DNA of 64,000 nt from Lingula anatina (taxonomy: Eukaryota; Brachiopoda; Lingulata; Lingulida; Lingulidae): NCBI RefSeq assembly GCF_001039355.2, contig NW_019775632.1, forward strand, positions 62,001 through 126,000, read 5' to 3'. Shown piece by piece: positions 1 to 12,800 of the stretch; the first letter of the stretch is position 1; each line of letters opens with the position of its first letter. The position numbers were made by a program, and so were the translations under genes. Under the pieces are notes generated by a model. It made no database searches. It saw only the letters and a list, made by a program, of their open reading frames with translations, and had not been told where the DNA came from.

Positions 1-2300
1 TTCGGGAGCAAAATTTTTGAACAGTTCAAAATCTTTGTTCCGATTTCACAATCTCTTCAAGACTTGCAAGAACTGACTGAAAATAAATAAGAATCAGTTA
101 AGAGCTTCAACATTTTTATGAAAAATCAATCAATCAAACAAACATAATTTTCCATTTTTTACGTCAAGACTTTTTACGTTGTGCCCTAGAAAATACCTTA
201 TATTTGTGAATGAATTTATTTAAACTGCAGAAGAAACATTTTAAGAAATAACGCACTCATTCGACACAAAATGACTACCGCTTTGTTTTTATCATTTTCT
301 TTGCTTAAGACCATTCAACTTCTAATAAATAAAAGTAAAGATCGCAAGTTGCTTTTTAAGATTGAATTGAACTGGGTAAATGCGGCAGTTGTGCCAGCAC
401 CTGTGTACCCCTTACTCATAATAAGACAGACCAATGCATCAACATGACAATAGACAGGTGAGTGAACTGTATCTGTCTAAGCCAGTTACCGCCGGGTAAT
501 TTTGAGTGGATACTGTACAAGACTTAGCGCATTTGGCAATGAGGGGTTATACGATACTTTTGTATTAAATCATATATATCAGACAAACGAAAAATATTTG
601 AATCTGTTTTGATTAGTTAGTAAACCTATGAAGTAATATATATTCGCTCTTTTGAAGAGAGCGATTTAAAATAGCTATTTTCAGATCGGAATGTTTCGTA
701 CAAGGCTCTAGGGTAATTTGCATAACAACAGGGCGTCCAGCGCAGTGCGAACAGTCTTTCTGCCTGCTCACTTGACAGTTGGATCTCAAAAAGAGAAGAC
801 GCAAAGTTTGGTGTAGAGAAGTCAGGAGCCCGTACTGTCAGTGTTGCTGCTTTTTCCTGGTAAGTCACAGTTCTTCTACAGTACAGTATTTATTTACTTA
901 CCAGAAGTTTGATTTATATTCTCGATTTTGAATGATATTATAGTTAAATAGATACAGAGGACAGACTCCACATATCTCAGGCATAAAATTTCATCAAGTT
1001 ACCGTGCACAAAGGTCCGACTAAGATAGTGCTCCTATTGGTGTCAACTGACATATATGTATACCAAAGGAAAAGCTATTACAGATAATTAGTTTGATATA
1101 AAAGTTAATTTTTGTTATTTGGTGCAGAGTTATGCGGAGTCTTCTGTATTTATTGTTCATCGTCGATAGATAATCAAGTCTTTTTTTGTGAGTCCAAGAT
1201 AATTTTTTGCAACTTTTATTTGACTTTTTGAAATTTCTCTGTATTTTGAGTTCTCCGTGCATTATGTTTTCACCTTGAAAATACTTTCAGATAAAGTTTT
1301 TTTCCGGACGTTCTTTTGACAGTGAACTTTTCTTTTGGTGCAGATTATTCAGCTTTGAGTTGTCACTGTGTTTATATTGATATTTCAGATCTGCAATCTC
1401 CTATTCCAAGAAACTGAGAAATCATGTGCAACTGATGAAAACATGCGAAGAATTCTGTATGATTAGGATCATAACACGTATACGGCTTTGCACGCTCATA
1501 CGCTGCTATTTGAAGAGTTGTTTAACGAAATAACATCCAAGGTAGACTGCGAAAGTGAGGATTCTATATATTTACTTGCATGTCATTATTTTGATGCTTC
1601 GAGAGGGAATTGCTGGATGAAACTGGAGGAATATTGATCATAACTACAGTCAACTGCCATTTCATAAAATAAATAAAATTGAATTAAATTCACTTACGTT
1701 CATTTGTAAATGTTTCTGAATGTTATTGTTTAATACCGAATGTTCTTATCTTAATCGATTTCACTTGAATAAAGACACTTTTCTGGTGTTTTTGTTTAAT
1801 CCATTTCACTTGATCTAAAGATACAGGGGTCAAATTGAAATCAATTTTAAACTAAATTGTTAAATGTATTTCGTTTTCTTTTGGCTTTTGATACCGCGTG
1901 GTTTGTATCCACATCTTTAAAAAAATCACATTACTTAAAAGATCTGTAGATGACAGTTTTCGTTCTAAATTTCATAGTTTGAAATTTTATTATGCACATG
2001 CATAAACAAATATTGGTAGAATTGCTTTTATAGTTTTCCGATTTTTTCAATATTTAGCTCCACGAAACTAGTATGAAGTCTTTATTAAATTACCTTTTCC
2101 AATTGACCTAAATCTGTGCACTGTAATTCTGTACTTTTTACAGGGTGTTTCATTTTGAGTTTTCAAAAAAAATTTTCTGTATAATAAATGAAAAATCATC
2201 AAGTGTTTTGTTTTTTATTTCAAATAAGAATGCTCAGAGAGTCTAATATAGTATGGGGTGTTAAATTGGGTAATTCCATTCAAATTGAGGGTGTGATTGG
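1..2300. other. Non-coding, nothing recognised
   Basis: This stretch is AT-rich. I see no exon with both splice signals and a recognisable protein family. The short open frames on the minus strand near 613-868 and 1020-1262 resemble nothing I know and lack convincing flanking splice sites. Confidence 0.5.
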
Positions 2301-2307
2301 TTTGACC

Positions 2308-2537
2308 ATTCCGTTCGATTTGAGGGGAAAAGGCGTTACGCGTCCATTCGATTTTAGGGGTGACAGGTGGGGTGAGTCCATTCGATTTGAGGGGTGACAG
2401 GTGGGAAGAGTCCATTCGATTTGAGGGGTGACAGGTGGGGCGAGTCCATTCGATTTGAGGGGTGACAGGTGGGGAGAGTCCATTCGATTTAAGGGGTGAC
2501 AGGTAGGGTAAATCCATTTGATTTTAGGGGTTATAGT
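2308..2537. repeat. 34-bp minisatellite array
   Basis: Direct tandem repeat with a 34-base period. Units starting with GTCCATTCGATTT begin at 2342, 2376, 2410, 2444 and 2478. A diverged unit precedes them (about 2308) and a decayed one follows (2512-2537). Each unit continues as GAGGGGTGACAGGTGGGG plus a few bases. The central units differ at only one to four positions, which indicates recent expansion. Because 34 is not a multiple of 3, the open frames across it shift reading phase from unit to unit and are not genes. Confidence 0.93.
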
Positions 2538-2539
2538 TG

Positions 2540-4975
2540 AACACGTCAGAATTATTTTTATCAAATAGCATTATCAAACAACAACAAAACATGTTCACTT
2601 TTTATTTTATTTCAATACTTCAAATAACTTACATTATTGATTGTAAACCACTGACTAAGTGTGTATACAGACATAAAAAGTGCTATAAATAACAGTATAC
2701 AGATGTGCTGTTTAATGTCAAATGGTTAGAAAAAAATTTCAAATCTGGCTTACAATGAAGATAAAAACCCGTTTTATAAGATTTGAATTGTTTTATGGCT
2801 ATCGGTATATATTTTCATGAGAGCAAAGTGAAACTTTGATAGTTCTGCAACACTTTTCAGCTTTCAACTGTATTTATTTCCCACTTTTCTAAAATTTAGA
2901 GACTCCTTTCGTCATACTTTGACACAGAAATCAGATCAGATGAGAAATCACAGTGTTGTCTGTGGCAGCACCAAAAACCATAAGATATTTTTCTTCGACT
3001 TGTGACATCTGAATCACGTTTGCATTTTAACAATGTTGAATAGAAATGGTCAATTAAATAAATGTGAGCATCTTTGAATATTTCAAACAAAGTAATTGCA
3101 TAAGTGTAAAATTCTTTCTAATCAAATGTCGATACATTAAGTACATACACAACAATGATACATACACAACGTCATTTCAAGCAGATCAAATATATTATGA
3201 AAGCCGTTTTTCTATCAGAATTCGGATAATTTACTGTATGAATAGAAATATAATTTCAAGTAGAGAGCAATGCTGGCAAATTTACAGACACTTTCCAGAA
3301 AAAAAAAAACTCCATTACGACAGTGATTGACACCATGAAATGTGCACTTCTGCCTTCTAAAATTTATCTTCTTTTTTTTTCCCATGAAACAAGTTCTCAA
3401 TTAAAAGTATGCATACAGATTCAGCTCTATTTAATTTTTCAGTAAAAACCTGGGACAAATGTTCCCAAAACTGAACATAACCTTTTATCAAATAAAGCTT
3501 ACTTGTAAATTTAAAGTAAAGGAAAAATATCGTTTTGCCCATTTTGGGCAAACGTCACCAAAATGCATTTTATATAAAAATCGCGCATTTTTACCGAATA
3601 AATTCACTCAGTTAATTTTAAAACAAACCAAAAACATGGTTTTTATAGGCGATTGTGGCCAGCGCCAGAGACGAGATGAAGAGACAGTTAAACAGAATAT
3701 ATACATACTTTATAGTGTCTGTATATAAAAACCAACGCAAGCAACATAATTTAAAAATATCAGCCCAGTAAATTGTCTTGTGACCAAATGCTGTGAACTT
3801 AGTAATATTGTAAAGGAACCCGACGACCTAACGTGTGACAACTTCGCAAGCCGCTCAGTTTTGTGGCATGACGTCTAGTATCTGAAATATACAAAATATG
3901 CAGTTTTAAATATAGAAAAATATTTTTAATTTTTTTTTGAAACTGCACTAAACAACGATGAAGGACAGAAGTAAAATACCATGTCTACGTATACAGTAAA
4001 AGCTGCTTACATTCATCAAGCTGGGGCAGCCTGCACATTTAAAGGTACATACGAACCGAGTATCGGATTCCCGGTAACACATGTAAACCACTTCTACTAG
4101 TTTGTTATAAATAAATATATGTCAAAGAAATTCATCAAATAAATTGGACATGCCAAGGGATAAACTGAATAGATCACTCGATCAGCCATAAAAGATCTTT
4201 AGACTGCTCCTTTCTTTAAAATTTTGGTCTGAAATTTAACCTACTTCTGTGACCTAATTTTCTGCCCCATTGGCATACAGCATCGAATTCTAGCAGAAAA
4301 ATCTGTTCAAACACCATTTTCGGGTAAAATTAAACAATGCCTTTTGGTAATTCTCTTAGTTATACTACTTGAAACTATATGCTGCCATTGGGTCGGTTTT
4401 GTGACAAAAAATGACTTTGTATGCATCTTTAAGCAGGACTAGTCAAAACAAAATTGATATATAAAGGATTTTCATAGTCTTGAATTTTTACATTTGCTTT
4501 CATAAATCTTTTCAGAATCGATTGAAACATCTGCATACACTGGCGGGAAATAATAAAAAACATTTAGCTATTATTCTAACACGAAAAAGAAATCCAAGTA
4601 ATATCCAAGTTTATATAAAACGGTAAAATGGCCTTGGTCTTCAAAGTACGAACATTACTTACAACACGTTTGTATACTACCGCTTGCAGACTGAAGAATC
4701 CGTAAGCAAATCGTTCACTGTACTCGTTATGGTTTTCCTCCACGTATCAGTGACTGAAAGCAAAGGAAGAAACTTGGTAAAACTGATAAAATCAATGATC
4801 ATGATAAAACCAAACGATCCAACAAAGCCTTTAAATTCGTCTAGTTCCCCTTATTTTGTATGTTCTTTAAAAAAAAACACGAAAAAATAAACATTTGGCT
4901 TAAGCAGTTAACATGTAAAATTAGATGAAAATATTTTACGATTGATTTACATTATACAACGATAATATTTGAAGT
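2540..4975. other. Non-coding, nothing recognised
   Basis: AT-rich sequence with scattered short open frames, none of which resembles a known protein or has a supporting exon structure. I see no structured repeat here. Confidence 0.45.
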
Positions 4976-6681
4976 CGGCTGTTTCACAATCAGGGTGAAC
5001 AATTGAATGTGGTTCATGTTACAAGTGTCTGACAAATTAGCAATTTATGATTGGAGATTGCTGATAGACTGATATCAAAGACACTGTACATAGGAGCAAA
5101 ATATAAAAAAGAATTATTATAATCAGACTACAATTTACAAAAATATAGCCAATTATGTGTTCAAAAAGTAAGCATTTTTAGCTGTTACGATGGGTCATTT
5201 GCAATTAAGATCATAAATATAATGCACTAGCTCTTTATGTCAATGATTTATGGTGAATATGATATTGGTATATAATTCCCACAACATGTCTTCTCTTCTA
5301 GCAGGCACTTCCAAAGATATGTACTGAGAAAAAAAATATTTTAACCATTTTGGTGAAACAGGCTTTGATACACATTTTATTTATTTTTGTTCATGCAATG
5401 AAAAACATATTTGACAAGGCCAAATATTACTTTGAAATCACCTACGTGATGATAAGATGAATTCACAATGTTCTGATGACTTAAACATAATAAAGGAGTT
5501 GTGCATATGTAACAATTATTAATAATGCTGTGGTATTTATAATCATGAGCCCCTTGATGTCTCCTAATTTTTGTAGTGTCCGTACCCCCCCCCCCCCCAA
5601 ATCTGTTTTATTTAGGAATCACGGCATATTGTCTGATTTTATTATTTTATGTATGTCCACACTGACATATATTTTGCAGGAAGAAAATAGCACATAACCC
5701 CTTATTATGAAAAGATATGCAAGTATTTGCTGCCAAATGTAGTGTCCGTACCCCTACTGTAGTGTCCGTACCCCCAAGTTTTACATTAACCATTTGATAA
5801 CTGGCTACTTATCAATAATGATAAAACTTCAAAATATGTTACAAAATATTGTTCTAGATCATATAAAATATATATTATAATATATTAGATAAAGTGATGC
5901 TAATTAATTAGAGTAGACAAGAAATTTTGCAAAGAAATAATATCAGTAAAGATGCTACTCTTTGCATTCAAAATGAACAATATTGCTTTGAATATATTGC
6001 CAAATATAGCGAACTGCAAAATAATAAACTGTATATGGATATTATTCTATGGATTAATGTATATGATATTTTTTCAGGGGGTAAGGACATTACAATACAT
6101 GCATAATTAACAAAAGTACATTTGTAATTCTCTCAGTGAATGAAGTATCAAACATGGATGACAATGAACAAAGGCCAAAAAGAAAAAGAAAATGGGAACC
6201 TGAAAATTTTACTGTTAGCAAAAATACTTTGAAAAAAAGACATCAAAGAGCTAATATCCGTAAAGATGCTAATAGTCTTGTTGAAGCACGCAAGGAAGAC
6301 GCTGAATGCACGTAACATAGCAGAGAAGCAAAAGAACCATCCAAGGATGTCCCTGCAAGAAAGACTAAAGAAAAGAGAAGAAATGAGGGCATACTGACAG
6401 AGAGTCAAGGAGAAGCAGAAATCCAACAAATCCAACAAATCCAACAGCAGAGCAAGAGGTGCAAATTAACGAGAGATGAAAAATAAGAAAAGACTCGAAA
6501 AACAAGAATAAAGACTGAAACAATAAATAAATAAAACAGGCCAAGCAACAGAAAGAAAAAGTTTAAATTAAAGTCTGGTGAATGAAAGTCAAACTGAATG
6601 ACAGTGGGTGTAACAGGAATAAAACGGCTTCTCACACAACCAAGCGCCAGCACCCACTGAAAAACGTGCAGTGGTGTTTCT

Positions 6682-6714
<33 letters not shown>

Positions 6715-7043
6715 GTTTTGATTCATACATGTACTTGTATCCTTTTGGTTAAAGTTTTGCTGTTATATCTTTATTTTGATATTTTTAGAATGTTGACAAA
6801 AATAACCGGTAAACAATGTGATATTTCAGTTACAAAAGCATCAGTCACTTGATGTGTAGTGTCCGTACCCCATAGCCTAAGGTGCGTTCTGTTAATTTGG
6901 ACGTAGCACAAAAAGTAATTAACATTTTCTAAAATTTTTGAATGTCATAGTTAAGATGTTATTCATTTTTTCTGTTGAAAAATTAAACAAATGCATCAGA
7001 GTTCATTTTTCTCTATTTTGTACCCCTGATTGTGAAACAGCCG
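4976..7043. mobile_element. Decayed DNA transposon with 20-bp terminal inverted repeats
   Basis: The left end at 4976-4995 reads CGGCTGTTTCACAATCAGGG and the right end at 7024-7043 is its exact reverse complement. Each end is bordered by AGT, a possible 3-bp target-site duplication. The motif TAGTGTCCGTACCCC occurs four times inside (near 5574, 5740, 5759 and 6856), as transposase-binding subterminal repeats might. From 6153 (+) a basic, lysine/arginine-rich open frame starting MDDNEQRPKRKRKWEPENF runs to a stop near 6315. It then continues in another frame with one more stop, so any coding capacity is broken. The superfamily is not identified. A poly-C tract (5585) and a poly-A tract (about 6690) lie inside. 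Confidence 0.75.
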
Positions 7044-9452
7044 AGTGCAATGTGTAAAAACGTTTGATTATATTTTATGTCGAGAACTTGTTGTGGGCTG
7101 ATAGCTTTCGAGAATTTTCTGTTTCTGTGAGTGGACAATAGTGTTACCTGTCCATTGTCGTAACTCAGAAAATTCTCTGGAAATTTTACCAAATGGTACT
7201 CTTGGGGCCATTTACGAACCCATTAAAATATTAAAAGAACATTTCAAACAAATTGTCTTAAATTTTCGTTTCAATTACCAAAACAGTTCTACAAGTGGTA
7301 GAAGGCGAAAAAACGTCCCTACGCAATGTCACATGCTTTTACAGAAACTAAAGAATATATGAATTTTAGGATATCTGTGCCCTTGTGTTATAATCTACCT
7401 GCCTGTGGATCTTGACAATAGACCCATCATTCAAGCACCTCTGCTATTCTGCGTCTTTGCTTCTGTATTATTTTGCTTTGTCTCTGTTGTGTGGAGGTTC
7501 ACCATAGTTATATAAAAGGGGTACATTTTCCAAACTTTATCTGAGCTGCTTTTGAAGCTGTTAAATGACTCTACAGGAAAGTTGTTCCAGGAGCCGGTGG
7601 TTCTAACTGAAAAAGAAAAGGATTTTTAATATCGCTGACGATGTCAAGTTTGAAGATTCAATGGGCGTTCCCTTGTTGAAAAACATTATTCACTCAATTT
7701 GTTTTAAAATTGATACCTTGGTCATTAATTTGTTAGAATCTTGTTGAGTTCTGTGATATATGGTATCTCCTATCAATCTTCGACATGCTAAGCTGGATAG
7801 TTTTAATTTTTAAGCGTTGTGGAGATGGGAGGTCTTTTGTTGCGAGCGTCTGTACATTTTCAACTGCAGTTACGTTTTTCTCGTGCCGTGCCCATATCTG
7901 GTTGGCGAACTCTAAATGAGATCTTACCAGTGATTTGAATGATAAACTTAAGGTAACAGTGCCAAAATATGAAAAAAACTATGAAGCTGAAAGTGTATGG
8001 AGATATTTGGAGTATTTCCCCAAGTCGCACACATAAGTTGATGTACTTACGGCACACTATTGCTGGCACAAATAAAAAACCTTGGTACCATCAACGTCTC
8101 CGCCTTGAACCTCCGCCTTGTTTAGCTGGTCCTACCTGAGCACCGCTCACTAATTGGTCACCTACCTGACCTTATTTGCATAATAACAATCAACTCAAGC
8201 TTTCTCCAATAGGGAGCGCTCTCTGTTTGGGTGTGGCGCAACGAGATCGTCTTGTCCAGTAGTTGGAAATCAGTGGTACAGAAAAAAAAAAATAATTAAA
8301 AAAAAAACTAATGTGCGGCTGAGTGTGATGTGATATTATGTTAAATAAGAGAATATTTATAAATGTAAAACAGCATTTAAACAATTTGGCAAAGTAAAAA
8401 GAGTAATGTTTAAAATAAAAATAGATATCGAAATATTTATTTAAATATTAGATTGCTATTTGTCAGAGGTTTTCAAAATTTTTAATTTATTTTTATTCTT
8501 CCATTGTGATCCGTCAACTATCTTCAATCTACATCTATCTAAAACGTAATCTTGGGACGTGTGAAGAACGAAGTTGCTTCAAACTTTATTCTATATTCTC
8601 TTCTAATGTGGCCAGAAAATCATGAGACAAAATCCCAATTTCACAATTTTGCTGAATAAAGAACCAACGGAGTTCCAGTTTGAAACCCTTTTCTGATAAA
8701 CTAACCTAGAAGAGATGATGACCAAGAGATTCAGAAAAATTAAAACTATAAATAATGTATAATCATGTTTTATTCATCACTAGTAACTGGTCAGAGTGAT
8801 TCTGTAATCACTTATCAAGGTTTTTCTCCATAAAATGTCTCCATAAAACACGAAGTGACCACAAATTGGAATAATGATTATCAGTCCCACAATAACATGA
8901 AGACACTCCGTAGAGGCGCCATGATAACAATTTCAAATTGTTTATGATAATATTAAAGACATCAGTTTTAAGACGTGGGTTAAGACAGAATATAAAGTGC
9001 AATATGTAGGCAACCTCTTAAAAGCTGACAGATTGTCGCCATAAATTGTGCTTTTATTCGGTTGTTTTTCTCAATTACAAGAATTTACTTATTTTCATAA
9101 AACATAGCAATGTTAAAGTCAACATGGGCCATTTTTTTTTAACATGCTGCTAAACATATGCTTATTCAATCTAGTAAATTCAAACTAAAAGTATGCAGTT
9201 TAGGCTTAACCAACATTTAAATCTGCTGAACAGTTGGTTACCTTTAAGAATACATTCTAAATAGGAAAAACAGTGATTGGTATATCAGAGGCTTACTGCT
9301 ATGTTATGATTGCAAAAATACAAAGTAATAATATTTACTGACAATACTCTTAATAACAGCAACATTTCTTCTTCTGTTTGGATCTGTTTACTACAGTGCC
9401 ATGAGAACCATACATACACCACAATATTTGACGAGGTAAATAATCACCACAG
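7044..9452. other. Non-coding, possibly old repeat debris
   Basis: No supported gene. The segment at about 7380-7960 has a more even base composition than its surroundings and may be old retroelement debris, but I could not assign it. The rest is AT-rich. Confidence 0.35.
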
Positions 9453-9793
9453 TTAAAGGGATAATAACTCTTCCTTTTGGCCAAAAAATGAATTTTCCTG
9501 GAGTAAACAACAATTTTCCCATACTACCAATGGTTGATAAATCCATCTTTACATTCAAAGGTAGTCCTGTTTTTTTTTCTAAAAAGTTTGTTTTTTTATT
9601 TATATTCTCTTAAGAGATTATAACAGAGTATAGCCATCAATGGCGGTCACCTGGTCTAAAGACAAGCTCAAATATCAGAATAATAGCTATAACTGCCGTT
9701 TTTGTGTTACAACAGAATATATTATCTATGAGTTGTTCACAATGTTTTTATCATGAAATTGAGATCTCATACAAAGAGTTATTATCCCTTTAA
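9453..9793. mobile_element. MITE with TTAA target duplication (TTAA family), copy 1
   Basis: A 341-bp unit bounded by TTAA on both sides. It starts TTAAAGGGATAATAACTCTT and ends with the near-perfect reverse complement AAGAGTTATTATCCCTTTAA. The interior has no coding capacity. A related copy in opposite orientation lies at 56328-56672, where an insertion site can be demonstrated. A TTAA target is typical of piggyBac-like elements, but the ends do not match the usual CCC start, so the superfamily is only suggested. It lies about 50 bases beyond the CRLS1 stop codon and may be part of that gene's 3' UTR. Confidence 0.85.
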
Positions 9794-9839
9794 GTGTGTC
9801 TTGAAGAGGTGTCAAGTTCATTCAATTTTGTCCACTGTG

Positions 9840-12800
9840 CTACCTTTCTTTGGTAGAGTTTTTATTTTGAATTGAAGAATAAGTGTCCTTGCTAAAAACA
9901 TAGCTCAGTCCAGACAGCAAAGTGGTTGCCCCAGTCACATACCTATATAATAATGAAACAAGAAAAACTCATATTTTTCATGATTTTCACAATCTTTTTT
10001 TTCTCAGAAAAACTCTTAAAAACATTAAAAAATATTTATCTACTAGTGAATTCATAATAGGAACCTGGTAGCAAGACAGTCATAAGACACTGCAGTTGAA
10101 TACTTTAGAAATTGTATGACAGTCACTGTATAAAAAGGAACATTTCTGTAACTTCTGACTATAGTTTATTTCCAATAATAAATAAATTAATAAAATATTA
10201 AAACCTACCACATCCCATGCAATACTGTATGATCCACATAGTTAAAAATTGGAGCTCCAAGGGTACCAGCAATCAATGAGATCTGGCAAAATGTATTAAA
10301 CTGAAACAAACAGTATTTACACATCATGAAAACTTGGTTTGTATATCCAAAAATAAATGTTTCATGATGAACTATTCTTTTTACCTCTGCCAAAAAGGTA
10401 ATGTTTTCACCCCTGTTTGTCTGTCTGTTTGTTTGTCATCAACATAACTCAAAAAGTTATGGACCGATTTTGATGAAATTTTCAGGAACTGTCAGAAGTG
10501 GGCCAAGAAAGAGTTTATTAGTTTTTGGTGGTGAAATGGATCAATAATCAATCAATTATCAAAAATCACTGTCTTGGCAGAGGTCTGCGCTCTAGGAATG
10601 CTTTTCTAGTTTTCTGTTATTTTGCTTAACTATTTGGTAAACTGATAAAGATAAAATCAAAAAGTTGTTACAAAAAATTCATACTTACTTTGCTTAACGC
10701 AGTTGGGTTCACATTGTGTGATGATAATGAAGGATTGAATATTCTGGAAAGGGTTTTCTGAAAAAGATTCAAACATCAAAAAATGCCTCAGATGTGATCT
10801 AAATATAAAATGTGCACTGACTACTTTTATTGTTTTGAAGAATTTCAAAAAAGCCTGAAGTTTAACTGATTCTTAAAACAAATTATTTAATGTACCATAA
10901 CACCACTTTCATCAAACAAGGAGTTCATCCTAGCGAGTAAATTGACTGTAGCATGTAGATTTTTACCAGTTAACATACTTCTATACTTACTGGAGGGGGC
11001 AACATTCTGTATCTGATATAGATTCCCCCTGTCAGCAAAGCTACATCTCTGCCAATGATCAAAGCAGCAAGGGGGACTAGAGGAAAAAATAATATATATT
11101 TATACATTTATCTTTCTTCTCACCATTCTCATATTACAATAATGACAGATGAAAATAAATTACATATTTCACAAGTCTCACTTTTCCAAAAGTTAACTTT
11201 AAGTAAATCACGAACACTGATCACTTTTCAGAACTTTTAAATTAATCCCTTGCAGATATTACAAATAAACTGAGCAAAAGTACATATTAACTCATACAGA
11301 GTTAATCTTATTGTTCTATGTGCTACAGATTAACATCAGCTCATTTGGAGTCATCCACAATATGTTACATAAATAATTCACATGGGTCCTTTTTATTTTT
11401 CCTCTGTGAACAGTTGATTAATTTTGTTCAAATTCAATGACTGATTCTTCCAATAACAAATAATTTCAGATGCCATGTATTATTATCATTATTATTATTA
11501 ATATTATCATTATTATTGTACACAGCACTGAGATGGAGAGTGTTTGAAAGAACTTATTTATCACTTTTATTGATTACTGTACTACTGCAACACAAAAATT
11601 GGTGCTTACATTGGCCTGTTGTGGATGGAAGAGCTTTATAAATGAATACATACATGGCAGCAAGTCCACTTGGGTCAGTGTGACAGTGAGAATGGTCATC
11701 AAAATCTTGTCCCCCAGTGGATCAATCAGGCTTCCGAGAGCTGACCTCTGGCTGGGGAATTTCCTGGCAATGTAGCCATCTATCTGTGAAAATAAATAAA
11801 TAAATAAATATGTGGGAATGTCAACTGGTCTTAAAAGCTTGCTCTATTCAAATGAAAGGAAAATGTGTTCATAGAAATGAAAATAACAAGGCTGAAAGAA
11901 TTACATGTTCAACTAAAGTATATCAAGATAAGGTTCGTGTCTAATGGAGGAATGGACTGACAATGCAATTCCTTATATACTTTTTCAATTATGTTTGCTT
12001 GTGTGATATTAAAAAAAAAACCTTTAAGAACTGTCAGAATAAGCTGCCATCTTATTTCACTTTTGAATAACTGCTATTAGAGTGAAACAGTAATTAACAC
12101 TTACTAGAAGAAAAACAAGAATCTTAATGCCTAGAACCAGCGCACTGGTTATGGAATAACATGAATGACCACATTTTCAAATCAAATAATGGAAAGAAAA
12201 AAATGCAAAAAAGGCAATAATCAATCTTACAGATTTTTACATTGTTGATGACTTTTTCAAAATTTCTCAGTAATACATTCATGTAGTGCAAGTAAAAACA
12301 AGACACTGTTGATGGCAGGGCCGAGAATTAATTACAGCTTTGGAAGTAACTGGCTCGCGCTGCCCATAATTACGCCGTGGGGTATTCAGGGCACAGACCG
12401 TGATCACAAGATACCGCAAATAGATTTTTAGAAAATAGATTTTTCATGTGAACAGAGCCTAAAACTGACAACAATGTCATCGTGTAATTTAGACAAATAA
12501 AACAGTTCACTGATTAGGGAGTCTCTGCTTTTACTTTTAAAAAATGGTTGAAGTGTGTTTATATTTAAGTCTCAACTATTGTCTAAAGTAATTAAAAATT
12601 GTGACAAAAATATTACATTAATAAAAATTAATTTCATCCCCTTCCTCAACCTTATGTCGAAAAATGAGATTTGTTCAAGAAACAAGTAATTAAAGAAATT
12701 GTATTGTAAATGAAAAAGGTTACAAAGACTGGGTTCCCATAAACCTATAGTGCTAGCAAGATTAATCTAACTCCAGGGGAATCTTGCTAAATTGCAATCA

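Noticed and set aside
626-868. 80-aa minus-strand frame as a possible exon
   Set aside because: Composition is protein-like but there is no recognisable domain and no adequate acceptor/donor pair.
2188-2564. Repetitive proteins in the minisatellite
   Set aside because: A 34-bp unit shifts frame each time; the frames are open only because the unit lacks stops.
8060-8220. tRNA-derived SINE
   Set aside because: GGTTCAAGGCGG on the minus strand resembles a B box, but no A box at the right distance or A-rich tail was found.
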